64,000 nucleotides of DNA from Lachnospiraceae bacterium AC2031 (GCA_000687975.1 JIAB01000001.1:1960001-2024000), one strand, 5' to 3'; shown: positions 28,402 to 36,425, numbered from the stretch's first letter. Numbers and translations are program-made. The notes: generated from the letters alone by a model not told the origin.

Positions 28402-31400
28402 ATGTCCCAGCTTTTGTATGTAAAATACAACACACTCAGAAAACCAGAATATCAGGTGGAGACCCAGATCGTTTCGAAGGACACGGAGAAAGATGGCAGT
28501 GAAAAAATGGTACTCAAGCTCCCATCCTGCGAAGCTGCGAAGGGCCACATCATCACCATCCGCGAGAATTTTGATAAGCTGAAGAGCTACTACAAGGGTA
28601 TCAAAGTAATCCCTTCGTCAAGCTATCGCGACGGACTTGCATTTGTGTTCTTAAAGGGAAAGCCTATCACTGAGGGAATCGACTTCGCAAAGGACGACAT
28701 CGACGACATCGTGAGCAAGGTGCAGAAGCTCCTGGATAAGATTCTCGATGTAAAGGACGAATTCCGTGCAGACTTCGAGATGACAGAGGAGTTTGAGGAG
28801 TACTTCCCTGGATGTGATCCAGTGGCTAGTGGTGCGGCTCAGGGCGGAGCAATCCCTGCGTTTACTCGAGTTAATCTCGATTCGATACTAAGTAACTTTA
28901 TCATCACTAACATGGGCTGGGTGTGCCTGGACTACGAGTGGGTGCTGGACTTCCCTGTACCAGTGGATTTCCTGAAGTATAGAATACTTGTTTATTTATA
29001 TAATGATGTGGCTGCAGAGCTGAGTCAGCGAATTGAAATCACAGATTTCCTTGCGAAGTTTGGACTATGTGACGCATCATTATCTGATTCTGATGAAGAT
29101 GATTTAGAGAATGAAAATAATTCTAATGAAGATAATTCAATCTTAAAATTATACGAGAAGATGGACAACATTTTCCAGGACAAGGTACACGGCGAGAATC
29201 GCAAGTACAGCTATCTTTCTCGCTATGAGAAGAAGGTGCAGACAGTGAGTACAAAGCTTGCTGAGATGCAGCGTGAAGTGGACTACGACAGAAAGCTGGT
29301 AGAAGAAAAGGATACACACATCGCTAACATTACAGCGAAGCATGAGCTTATCGAGCAGGATCTTAAGGATGAGATCGCTGAGCTGAATAAGATTACATAT
29401 TATCAGGAGACTGCAATCTCCGAGAAGGACGAATATATCGCAGGTCTCGAGCAGCACAGTCAGGCACTGGAGGCAAAAGTCGCTCATATAAGACGTTGCC
29501 TTACGAATCCATTTTACGGTATATACGCTGCCTTTAAGTTTGGACCTGGCGCAATAAAGCGTACTATCGTACGTAAGAAGGAAGCTAGAGAAGAGGCGAG
29601 AAGACTTGCTGAGAAGCAGGCTCGTGACGACGCCCGCGAGAGGGAGCTGGCAGCTCAGACTGGCAAGGACTACCAGGCGTGGATCGAAAAGGTGGAGTCA
29701 ACTTACAGCTTTGCGGCGACCTTCGACTATAAGCCGCTGATCTCTGTGGTGATGCCTGTCTACAACATGCCAGACAAGTATCTGATCCCAGCAATCGAGT
29801 CAGTTCGAAATCAGAACTACACCAACTGGGAGCTGATCCTGGTGGACGACGCATCGGATATGCCGAGCGTTGCAAAGACTCTGAAAAAATACGACCGCAA
29901 GGGTGACAATATAAAGGTAATATTCCGCGAGTCAAATGGCCGCATCTCTGCCTGTACAAACACAGGTATCGAGGAAGCAACTGGCGAGTTCATCGCGTTT
30001 ATGGACTGCGACGACACGCTGGCTCCATTTGCGCTCTACGAAGTGGTGAAGGAGCTGAACCGCGACATCTATCTCGACTTCGTCTACAGCGATGAGGACA
30101 AGATTAATGACGACGGTACGGTTCGCCACAGCGCGTTCTTTAAGCCAGATTGGTCCCCAGACACTTTGATGTCGTACATGTATACATCCCATTTGGGCGT
30201 TTATAGAACCAGCCTTGTGAAGGAACTGGAGGGTCTTAAGTCCGAGTACGACGGCTGTCAGGACTACGACTTCACTATGCGTGTTGCGGAGAAGACAGAC
30301 AAGATTGCCCACGTTGCGAAGATTCTCTATCATTGGCGCGAGCGTGAGGGTTCGACAGCCCTCAACCCAGAGGCTAAGGACTACGTGAAGGAGGCTACGC
30401 TCAAGGCAAAGCAGGCGGCGCTGGAGCGTCGCGGGGTTACGGCCGACGTGGAGTGGATCCCAGAAATCTTCCAGTACCGCATCAACTATCGTCCGCTGGA
30501 CAATCCGCTGGTGAGCATCATCATTCCGTCCAAGGACAATCCGGGCCTTGTGCAGCAGTGCCTCGATTCGCTGGTTTCGAAGACGAACTATCGTCACTAC
30601 GAGATAATCGTTGTGGATAATGGCAGCAATGATGAGAATCGCGCTAAGTATCAGGAGATTCTGGAAGATGTCAAAATGGTCGGAATTGAGACTAAGTATC
30701 TCTATGCACCGCGCGACTTTAACTTCTCATTTATGTGTAATATCGGAGCGAAGTCGTCAAATGGCGATTACCTCCTCTTCTTAAATGATGATATCGAAAT
30801 TATCGAGCCTGAGTGGCTGGAGCGTATGCTGGGCCAGGCTGAGCTTCCGCACGTGGGAGCGGTCGGCGCGAAGTTGCTGTACCCAGAGACCACGCTGATT
30901 CAGCATGACGGCGTTATCAGTATTGAGAGCGGTCCTGTGCATTACTTCACGAAGCAGGACGATACGAACAATTACTACTTCAATCGTAATCGACTGGACT
31001 TTGATGTGTCGGCGGTTACGGCTGCGTGCCTCCTGGTGAAGAAGTCTCGCTTCGAGAGAGTGGACGGCTTCGACGAGAATCTGGCGGTGGCATACAATGA
31101 TATCGACCTTTGCTACAGACTGTCTGAGCAGAAGTTATATAATGTGATTAGAAATGACGCTGTGCTGTATCACCATGAGTCTATCAGCCGTGGTGATGAC
31201 ACTATGGATGATGCAAAGTTTGAGCGACTGATGTCAGAGCAGGAGAAGCTTTACGATTCACATCCGAGATTCAAGAAGAGGGATCCATATTATAGCGTTA
31301 ACCTTAGTCAGGTTGCGTCGGACTTCTCATTTAATATCGACTTCGACGCAGAATACGGCGTTGAGACACACGACACCTTAGAGAACTATGAGGTGGATGA

Positions 31401-32139
31401 GACCATCAACTATGGCATCGACAATGTGGTACATGACTGGTGCTTCTACGTTGAGGGCTGGGCCTTTAGACGTGGAGAGGAGGACAACCAGTATGTGGAT
31501 CCAAAGGTTGTGCTGGAGCCAGTGAACATTGAAGTGGATGAGACTGCTGAGTTTGAAACTGAGGTGGTTGAAGAAGTTGAGGCTGAAGTGATCGAGGCTG
31601 AGACTGAGGTCGTTGAAGAGGTTGAAACTGAAGTAATCGCAGAAACTGAAGTTGAGGTCGTTGAGGCTGATGAAGTTGAAGTGATTGGCGAAACTGAAGT
31701 AATCGATTCTGAGGTTATTGAAGAAGGTGCAGATGATTCCACTACAGATATTCTTGCTAAGAAAGATGATGAGCAGAGTGATGAACACACTGATGTTTTA
31801 GCTAAGACAGAGAGTGATGAACACACCGATATATTAGTGAAAACCAAGACTGATAATAAAGTTGTAGATAAAACAGAAGAAAATAATTCAGTCGTTCATG
31901 AGAACAGAACAATAGAGACAAAGGCTGGTGAGAAGATATACATTATCTCAACCCGCCATGTAGAGCGTGAGGATGTTGCTGAGACATTCCCAGATGACGA
32001 GCATATTGAGTACGCAGGCTTCAAGCTCCGCGTAGCAAGAAAGGCAGTTCCATCTGGCGAGTACCGCGTGCGAATCCTCGTGAATAACAAGATATCGCCA
32101 CTTAAAGACGACGATATCCAGGAAACTATTAGTATTTAA
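28402..32139 (+). CDS. Two-domain GT2 glycosyltransferase with coiled coil and acidic repeat tail
   Basis: 1245 residues. An N-terminal domain (about 1-240, kinase-like or unknown) is followed by a coiled coil (about 275-350). The first GT-A domain (about 450-670) has ISVVMPVYNMP, LILVDDASD and AFMDCDDTL. The second (about 700-960) has VSIIIPSKDNPG, IIVVDNGSND and LFLNDDIEI. After a DWCFYVEGWAFRRG segment comes an E/V-rich repeat (about 1045-1110) of EVVEEVE-like units, then three TD(I/V)LAK-like motifs and a final beta-rich segment that appears to continue the split WAFRRG domain. Two catalytic domains suggest alternating linkages in a repeat polymer. A low-complexity block inserted into a domain is unusual. 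Confidence 0.85.
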   Translation: MSQLLYVKYNTLRKPEYQVETQIVSKDTEKDGSEKMVLKLPSCEAAKGHIITIRENFDKLKSYYKGIKVIPSSSYRDGLAFVFLKGKPITEGIDFAKDDIDDIVSKVQKLLDKILDVKDEFRADFEMTEEFEEYFPGCDPVASGAAQGGAIPAFTRVNLDSILSNFIITNMGWVCLDYEWVLDFPVPVDFLKYRILVYLYNDVAAELSQRIEITDFLAKFGLCDASLSDSDEDDLENENNSNEDNSILKLYEKMDNIFQDKVHGENRKYSYLSRYEKKVQTVSTKLAEMQREVDYDRKLVEEKDTHIANITAKHELIEQDLKDEIAELNKITYYQETAISEKDEYIAGLEQHSQALEAKVAHIRRCLTNPFYGIYAAFKFGPGAIKRTIVRKKEAREEARRLAEKQARDDARERELAAQTGKDYQAWIEKVESTYSFAATFDYKPLISVVMPVYNMPDKYLIPAIESVRNQNYTNWELILVDDASDMPSVAKTLKKYDRKGDNIKVIFRESNGRISACTNTGIEEATGEFIAFMDCDDTLAPFALYEVVKELNRDIYLDFVYSDEDKINDDGTVRHSAFFKPDWSPDTLMSYMYTSHLGVYRTSLVKELEGLKSEYDGCQDYDFTMRVAEKTDKIAHVAKILYHWREREGSTALNPEAKDYVKEATLKAKQAALERRGVTADVEWIPEIFQYRINYRPLDNPLVSIIIPSKDNPGLVQQCLDSLVSKTNYRHYEIIVVDNGSNDENRAKYQEILEDVKMVGIETKYLYAPRDFNFSFMCNIGAKSSNGDYLLFLNDDIEIIEPEWLERMLGQAELPHVGAVGAKLLYPETTLIQHDGVISIESGPVHYFTKQDDTNNYYFNRNRLDFDVSAVTAACLLVKKSRFERVDGFDENLAVAYNDIDLCYRLSEQKLYNVIRNDAVLYHHESISRGDDTMDDAKFERLMSEQEKLYDSHPRFKKRDPYYSVNLSQVASDFSFNIDFDAEYGVETHDTLENYEVDETINYGIDNVVHDWCFYVEGWAFRRGEEDNQYVDPKVVLEPVNIEVDETAEFETEVVEEVEAEVIEAETEVVEEVETEVIAETEVEVVEADEVEVIGETEVIDSEVIEEGADDSTTDILAKKDDEQSDEHTDVLAKTESDEHTDILVKTKTDNKVVDKTEENNSVVHENRTIETKAGEKIYIISTRHVEREDVAETFPDDEHIEYAGFKLRVARKAVPSGEYRVRILVNNKISPLKDDDIQETISI

Positions 32140-32211
32140 TGAGTCAGATCGGCTTTGAGCCAAAATGACTCAAAAATGAGTCAAAAGGGCTTTGAGCCAA
32201 ATCGACTCATT
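32138..32211 (+). repeat. Tandem pair of TGAGTCA/TGACTCA repeats (core A)
   Basis: The AA of the stop codon TAA begins the first copy. Cores are GGCTTTGAGCC and GGGCTTTGAGCC, joined by AAAA. It marks the end of the glycan locus. Confidence 0.93.
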
Positions 32212-32241
32212 GAAGGGATAAAAGTGTAAGGAGGTAGTTTT

Positions 32242-32913
32242 ATGGGAGCAATGAACAAGAAGGCAATGTATAAACTGTCGTATGGACTCTTTGTGCTGTC
32301 GACAAAGCTTGGGGATAAGGATAACGGTTGCATTACAAATACTGCGATTCAGGTAACATCAGAACCTAATCAGATTGCATTTGCCGTTAACAAGGCGAAT
32401 CTGACACACGACATGCTGCTGGAGTCAAAGGTATTTAACATCTCGATACTTAGCGAGGATGCTTCCTTTGACATCTTTAAGAGATTCGGTTTCCAGTCTG
32501 GAAGAGAGGTTGATAAGTACGAGGGCTACGCACTGGACAAGGATTACGCTGTAGCTGAAAATGGCATCACATACACACTGGAGGGTACCAATTCGTACAT
32601 CTCAGGAACCGTGGAGCAGACTGTGGATCTTGGTTCACACACACTGTTCATCTGCAAAGTGACAGCTATGGATGTGCTGAGCGAGACTCCATCTGCTACA
32701 TACGAGTATTACCAGAACAACATTAAGCCAAAGCCACAGGATATCGCTGTAGGCGAGAAGGTTGGTACCATCGAGAAGGGTGAAGAAGGCGGAACAACCG
32801 TATGGCGCTGCCTTATCTGCGGATATGAGTGGGTTGGCGAAGAACTGCCAGATGATTTTATCTGTCCACTCTGTAAACATCCAAAATCAGATTTCGAGAA
32901 AATCGTAAAATAA
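32242..32913 (+). CDS. Flavin reductase-rubredoxin fusion (high-molecular-weight rubredoxin)
   Basis: 223 residues. The N-terminal flavin reductase-like domain (about 1-165) starts ALYKLSYG-like as KAMYKLSYGLFVLSTK and binds FMN in this family. The C-terminal rubredoxin (about 175-220) has both iron-binding pairs, CLICGYEW and CPLCKHP. Known relatives pass electrons from NAD(P)H to flavodiiron or rubrerythrin proteins in anaerobes. RBS AAGGAGG is strong. It lies directly after the dideoxyhexose glycan locus, so a role as electron donor there is conceivable but unproven. Confidence 0.92.
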   Translation: MGAMNKKAMYKLSYGLFVLSTKLGDKDNGCITNTAIQVTSEPNQIAFAVNKANLTHDMLLESKVFNISILSEDASFDIFKRFGFQSGREVDKYEGYALDKDYAVAENGITYTLEGTNSYISGTVEQTVDLGSHTLFICKVTAMDVLSETPSATYEYYQNNIKPKPQDIAVGEKVGTIEKGEEGGTTVWRCLICGYEWVGEELPDDFICPLCKHPKSDFEKIVK

Positions 32914-32921
32914 TAAATCAG

Positions 32922-33003
32922 AATGAGTCACTTTCTACGTCCGACGTAGAGGTGACTCATTTTTGAGTCAGCAATTACGTCGGACGTGAGAAGTGACTCA
33001 TTT
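32922..33003 (+). repeat. Tandem pair of TGAGTCA/TGACTCA repeats (core B)
   Basis: Same outer arms, but the core is TACGTCCGACGTA in the first copy and TTACGTCGGACGTGA in the second. This inverted B/B' arrangement is the same as on both sides of the RAYT gene. Confidence 0.92.
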
Positions 33004-33008
33004 TGGTG

Positions 33009-33038
33009 TTGACAGGGGGAGCGGGATGAGAGTATAAT
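33009..33038 (+). promoter_or_regulatory. Consensus sigma-A promoter of the XRE regulator
   Basis: Perfect TTGACA and TATAAT hexamers with an 18-bp spacer, 67 bp upstream of the ATG at 33105. Confidence 0.88.
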
Positions 33039-33104
33039 CCGAATACACTTTCGCAAAATCGAATTGCAACTAATTTATAAACCAAGTATTTGAGGGGCTT
33101 TGTT

Positions 33105-33473
33105 ATGACAATAGGCGATAGAGTATTATTTAAAATGAGCGAGATTGGGATGTCTCAGAAGGATTTTTCTGCCAAAACCGGAATTGCGCAGAGTACCATA
33201 AGCGAGTGGAAGAGCAAGCGTACCAATCCGACTTCAGAGAAGATAATGATTATTTGCAAGGTGCTAAATGTATCGCCTGAGTGGTTGCTGTCGGGAGCTG
33301 AGAATACCGGAAAACGAGGTAATCAGTCGGAATGGTTAGTGATTGATAAGGAGTCGGAATCTGGCGAAATTATGTCCATATACAACCAAATGAATCCAGA
33401 CCAGAGAGCAAGACTGCGCGGTTATATGGAAGCTATAACATCATTTCTTGCAAATGAGGATAAAAAGAGCTGA
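33105..33473 (+). CDS. XRE-family HTH transcriptional regulator
   Basis: 122 residues. Residues about 3-65 form a Cro/C1-type helix-turn-helix: MSEIGMSQKDFSAKTGIAQ, then STISEWKSKRTNPT, ending CKVLNVSPEWLLSG. A short helical tail (YNQMNPDQRARLRGYMEAI) probably dimerises. Such proteins are common solo repressors; no target site is evident. ATG 33105 has GAGGGG upstream. It is the first gene of the accessory island, with its own consensus promoter and repeat pairs on both sides. Confidence 0.9.
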   Translation: MTIGDRVLFKMSEIGMSQKDFSAKTGIAQSTISEWKSKRTNPTSEKIMIICKVLNVSPEWLLSGAENTGKRGNQSEWLVIDKESESGEIMSIYNQMNPDQRARLRGYMEAITSFLANEDKKS

Positions 33474-33484
33474 GTCTCTTTTTT
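33462..33484 (+). terminator. Weak terminator overlapping the XRE stop codon
   Basis: AAAAAGAG and CTCTTTTT pair over a 6-nt loop, and the T-run forms part of the stem. The left arm lies within the last codons. Confidence 0.4.
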
Positions 33485-33521
33485 ATTACTTACTTAGTTC
33501 GTAAAATCGAATCATATCGAA

Positions 33522-33602
33522 AATGAGTCACTTTGCGCGTCCGACGTGGAGGTGACTCAAAAATGAGTCAGTGGTTACGTCGGACGTGGGAAGTGACTCA
33601 TT
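33522..33602 (+). repeat. Tandem TGAGTCA/TGACTCA repeats (core B), left flank of RAYT
   Basis: First copy core GCGTCCGACGTG, second copy ACGTCGGACGTG, joined by AAAA. The pair ends 28 bp before the chosen RAYT start. It matches the right flank at 34423 almost base for base. Confidence 0.94.
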
Positions 33603-33630
33603 CGGATATATGAAATGGGAGGAGAGGATT

Positions 33631-34410
33631 TTGAAGAAATTTTATAATAGTGATGGGTTCGCGCACGTGATCGCGCGGGGCGTGGGAAAGATGATTATTT
33701 ATGAAGATGAGATGGACTATAAGTATTACATCAAGCTGATTAGGAAGTACGCGGAACAGCTGGGGATTACGGTCTGCGCCTATTGCTTGATGGCAAATCA
33801 CGTCCATATATTGGTGCGGTATTCGGGCGAAAACATAGCGAAGTTCATGCAGCGGCTCAATTCCGTATATGCGAAGTATTTTAATAAGAAGTACGACCGC
33901 GTGGGCCATTTGTTTCAGGGACTTTACAGGATGGAAAATGTGGAGACAGCGAGTTATTTTCTGACGGTCACGCGGTATATCATACAGAATCCGGAGAAGG
34001 CCGGGATATGCAAGGCGTATGAGTATCGCTGGAGCAGCCTGCACGACTTCGATTCTCCGAAGACGTTTGTCGACGTTTCCGTGGCGGTGGGCATGCTGGG
34101 CGGGTACGACAAGTTCTATCAATTTGTAAACGTCGCCGATGCCGAGGAACTGAGCATTGAGTTCGATGATTTAGGCAAAATGATGGAATCAGACGAAGTA
34201 GCGTCTAAGGGCGAAATGGCGGACTCCTCCGCTGAGTTGATCGAAAAGGTGAAGTTAATGCTGGAGTTGGAAAATGTAAGCGAAATAAATGATTTTTCAA
34301 AGGAGAAACGTGATGCAGCACTAGCAAAAATGAGGGATGAAGGTCTTAGCATTAGAGAGATTGCGCGAGTGACAGGGTTCGGGCGAAATATAATCCAGAG
34401 AGCCAAGTAG
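33631..34410 (+). CDS. REP-associated tyrosine transposase (RAYT, Y1 HUH family)
   Basis: 259 residues. The N-terminal HUH domain has HVIARG, the metal-binding NHVHILV, QRLNSVYAKYFNKKYDRVGH, LFQGLYRM and a YIIQNPEKAG helix carrying the catalytic Tyr region. The C-terminus (about 205-259) adds a helix-turn-helix (GLSIREIARVTGFGRNII), as in RAYT variants. RAYTs nick and move single-stranded REP palindromes, and are usually domesticated with one copy per genome. Start TTG 33631 has GGAGG 9 bp upstream; an ATG at 33610 is in frame but lacks an RBS. Nearly identical repeat pairs flank the gene. Confidence 0.93.
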   Translation: MKKFYNSDGFAHVIARGVGKMIIYEDEMDYKYYIKLIRKYAEQLGITVCAYCLMANHVHILVRYSGENIAKFMQRLNSVYAKYFNKKYDRVGHLFQGLYRMENVETASYFLTVTRYIIQNPEKAGICKAYEYRWSSLHDFDSPKTFVDVSVAVGMLGGYDKFYQFVNVADAEELSIEFDDLGKMMESDEVASKGEMADSSAELIEKVKLMLELENVSEINDFSKEKRDAALAKMRDEGLSIREIARVTGFGRNIIQRAK

Positions 34411-34422
34411 CACTACCACGAA

Positions 34423-34513
34423 AATGAGTCACTTTGCACGTCCGACGTGGAGGTGACTCAAAAATGAGTCAGCAATTACGTCGGACGTGAGAAGTGACTC
34501 ATTCTGACTCATT
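34423..34513 (+). repeat. Tandem TGAGTCA/TGACTCA repeats (core B), right flank of RAYT
   Basis: First core ACGTCCGACGTG, second core ACGTCGGACGTG, joined by AAAA, plus an extra half-arm TGACTCATT at 34505-34513. With the left flank it makes a symmetrical element around the transposase. Confidence 0.94.
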
Positions 34514-34520
34514 AATTGAG

Positions 34521-34571
34521 ACGTAATAATACGTATTATTCTTTGACATACGTATTATTACGTAATATAAT
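34521..34571 (+). promoter_or_regulatory. hic promoter and 16-bp inverted-repeat operator
   Basis: TTGACA (34544) and TATAAT (34566) with a 16-bp spacer. A perfect inverted repeat, acgtaataatacgtat at 34521 and its complement at 34548, covers the upstream region and the spacer. HicB proteins repress their own operons at such palindromes, so this is the likely HicB operator. Confidence 0.82.
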
Positions 34572-34593
34572 AAAAACAATAAAGGGGAATTTG

Positions 34594-34629
34594 ATGAAAA
34601 CTTCAGAACTTACTAAGATGCAGGATTGA
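34594..34629 (+). pseudogene. hicA: hicA toxin remnant (first 11 codons only)
   Basis: A good RBS (AAAGGGG) and ATG open the peptide MKTSELTKMQD and then a stop. HicA toxins characteristically begin MKxxELIKxL and run about 60 residues. Only 43 bp separate this stop from the hicB start, so the body of the toxin, with its double-stranded RNA-binding fold and catalytic His, has been deleted. Identification rests on the short N-terminus plus position between the operator and hicB. Confidence 0.7.
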
Positions 34630-34672
34630 AATAAGTTCATTTGTATAATTATATAGAGAGGAGTGGATTGTA

Positions 34673-35065
34673 ATGGGAAAATATGTTTATCCGGCTGTAT
34701 TTACAAAGGAAGATGATGGAAAATACAGCATTTTCTTTCCGGATCTTGAGGGGTGCTACACGACTGGAGATAATTTATCGGACGCCTTGTATATGGCCGA
34801 GGACGTGCTTGCATTTACGATGTATAGTCTAGAGAAGGATAAACTTCCTATCCCTGAACCGAGTGAAAATCTAGCTGCTGAGGCAGGTTCATTTGTGAAT
34901 TACATTGTCTGTGATACGCTCGAGTATCAAAAAATGAATAATAACAAGGCGATTAAGAAGACATTATCAATTCCTGAATGGCTAAATGAAAAAGCAATGG
35001 AGGCTAATCTGAACTTCTCGCAAGTACTCCAGGAAGCTTTAAAAGCCAAGTTAGGAGTATACTAA
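34673..35065 (+). CDS. hicB: HicB-type antitoxin (orphan)
   Basis: 130 residues. The partial RNase H-like HicB fold (about 1-70) has YVYPAVFTKEDDGKYSIFFP, LEGCYTTGDNLSDAL and the AEDVLAFTMYSLE helix. The C-terminal ribbon-helix-helix (about 90-130: KKTLSIPEWLNEKAMEAN, then FSQVLQEAL) is the DNA-binding part. It would neutralise HicA and repress the operon through the palindrome at 34521. Its toxin gene is reduced to 11 codons, so it may now act only as a repressor. RBS GAGAGGAG. Confidence 0.9.
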   Translation: MGKYVYPAVFTKEDDGKYSIFFPDLEGCYTTGDNLSDALYMAEDVLAFTMYSLEKDKLPIPEPSENLAAEAGSFVNYIVCDTLEYQKMNNNKAIKKTLSIPEWLNEKAMEANLNFSQVLQEALKAKLGVY

Positions 35066-35695
35066 ATGAAATTCGTATTCGATAAAAAGAGAATAATTGT
35101 CTGCTTTCTTGCGGTATTTGGAATGGGATTTTTTCTGTCATTTCTAATGCTATGCGGTCTGGGGACGGATCCATGTTCATTTATGAATAAAGCAATCTCG
35201 CTAAGAATCGGAATGCTATTTGGCACGTGGCAGCTCATAATTAATGCAGTTCTTCTGATAATCGTCATATTGTGGGACAGGTCCAGCCTTGGATTTGGAA
35301 CATTGTTCAATATGATTCTGGTGGGCTACTATGTGGACTTTTTCGATTGGGTCTGGGGTAAGCTGATTCCCGCAAATGTATTCAGCGACGGCGTTACGAG
35401 ATGGGCGATATTTATTGTGGCGCTGCTTTGCTTTATCATCAGTGCTGCGATATATATCAACTGTGACATGGGCGTCGCTCCATACGACGCACTGCCGAAA
35501 ATTATCACTGAGAAGGTCAGCGACAGATTTCCAAAGTTTCCAAAGATGATTGTCCGTATGGTCTGGGACTTCACAGCCATATTGGTAGGCGTGATTGCTG
35601 GAGGAGTTCCAGTGGTAGGAATAATACTGATGGCCATATTCCTGGGGCCTGCCATAAGTCTGGTGGGTAAACTATTCTTTAGAAAAAATACATGA
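35066..35695 (+). CDS. YczE/YyaS/YitT-type integral membrane protein
   Basis: 209 residues, about five membrane helices. GLGTDPCSFMNKAIS and GTWQLIINAVLL near the N-terminus and GVAPYDALPKIITEK in the second half are the family's paired repeats. The biochemical role of this family is not established. Its ATG directly abuts the hicB stop, so the two are co-transcribed; this is an odd partner for an antitoxin and may reflect the deletion around hicA. Confidence 0.8.
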   Translation: MKFVFDKKRIIVCFLAVFGMGFFLSFLMLCGLGTDPCSFMNKAISLRIGMLFGTWQLIINAVLLIIVILWDRSSLGFGTLFNMILVGYYVDFFDWVWGKLIPANVFSDGVTRWAIFIVALLCFIISAAIYINCDMGVAPYDALPKIITEKVSDRFPKFPKMIVRMVWDFTAILVGVIAGGVPVVGIILMAIFLGPAISLVGKLFFRKNT

Positions 35696-35700
35696 GCTAA

Positions 35701-35744
35701 AATGAGTCACTTTTTACGTCCGACGTAAGGGTGACTCATTTTTG
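35701..35744 (+). repeat. TGAGTCA/TGACTCA palindromic repeat (core B)
   Basis: Single copy with core TTACGTCCGACGTAA. Its right edge coincides with the left boundary of the gene fragment at 35742. Confidence 0.92.
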
Positions 35745-36020
35745 AATTACTACTCGAAAATTACAAATCGAGTAGAAAACCGAGTAGAAAATCGAGCAGG
35801 AAATCGAGTGGTAAAAAAATCAGATGAAATGGTTCAGCGTTATAAAGATATTAAAGCGATAATTAGGGATAATCCTAATGTTACCAAAAGAGAGATTGAA
35901 GAAAAATTAGGGTTATCTCGTCAAAAAGTTGATAGGGCAATAGCTCATTTACAAAAGCAAGGAGAATTAAAAAGAGAAGGATCTGACAGGGATGGAACAT
36001 GGGTTTTATTAAGTAATTGA
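35742..36020 (+). pseudogene. C-terminal remnant of an AlbA_2/ATP-binding winged-helix protein
   Basis: The open frame encodes repeats of N-R-V-E (from a 12-bp direct repeat at about 35765-35811), followed by a winged helix: IKAIIRDNPNVTKREIEEKL, then GLSRQKVDRAIAHLQKQGEL. Such tails normally end Schlafen-type ATP-binding transcription regulators. Here there is no proper start or RBS, and the upstream part is replaced by the repeat at 35701, so the gene looks truncated by or at a REP insertion. An intact member of that broad family sits at 36741. Confidence 0.6.
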
Positions 36021-36035
36021 GTCTTTTTTTACAAC

Positions 36036-36389
36036 TTGAATTTGGTTGGGGGGATTATATTTGCATCTTCATATATTTACTTGCTTAGAACAAATGAAAC
36101 GATAGAATCATTGAAATATATAGGCAGTATTCTTAAACAAGATGATTGTAAATCTGATTCAAATCGTTTGCATGTCTCCTTTATGACAATTTCAATCGTA
36201 GTAATGGTCTTAAATACCTGTAACATTACGGAGAGAATTATAGAATTAGGACATTATATTGGGAATGATGTGTTTGAGGATTTTTGGACTGCATTATCAG
36301 GTATAATTGTCATAAGTGTATTATATTTCCTAGGATTGATTATTATATTCTACTTTGTTAAGACGTTATTATTATTGATCAATATCTAA
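36036..36389 (+). CDS. Hypothetical membrane protein, possibly truncated
   Basis: 117 residues with two or three membrane helices (about 1-18, 48-66 and 86-115). I recognise no family. The putative TTG start lacks a convincing RBS, and a GGGGGG lies a little inside the frame, so the true start may be further in or lost. It follows the fragment at 35742 in the same reading frame, just beyond that fragment's stop codon. Confidence 0.4.
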   Translation: MNLVGGIIFASSYIYLLRTNETIESLKYIGSILKQDDCKSDSNRLHVSFMTISIVVMVLNTCNITERIIELGHYIGNDVFEDFWTALSGIIVISVLYFLGLIIIFYFVKTLLLLINI

Positions 36390-36425
36390 TTTATTACCTA
36401 AAAACCCAAATATTGAATCAATTCA

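Noticed and set aside
31378-31847. Long minus-strand open frames within the tandem GT2 gene
   Set aside because: They are antisense to the EVVEEVE repeat, whose biased codons suppress stop codons on the other strand.
33631-34410. RAYT considered as an ordinary IS200/IS605 insertion sequence
   Set aside because: The protein is longer, with a C-terminal helix-turn-helix; there is no tnpB, and the flanks are REP-type double palindromes found at many other sites.
33522-34513. Repeated palindromes considered as a CRISPR array
   Set aside because: The units are palindromic pairs joined by four bases with no unique spacers of regular length, and no cas genes are present.
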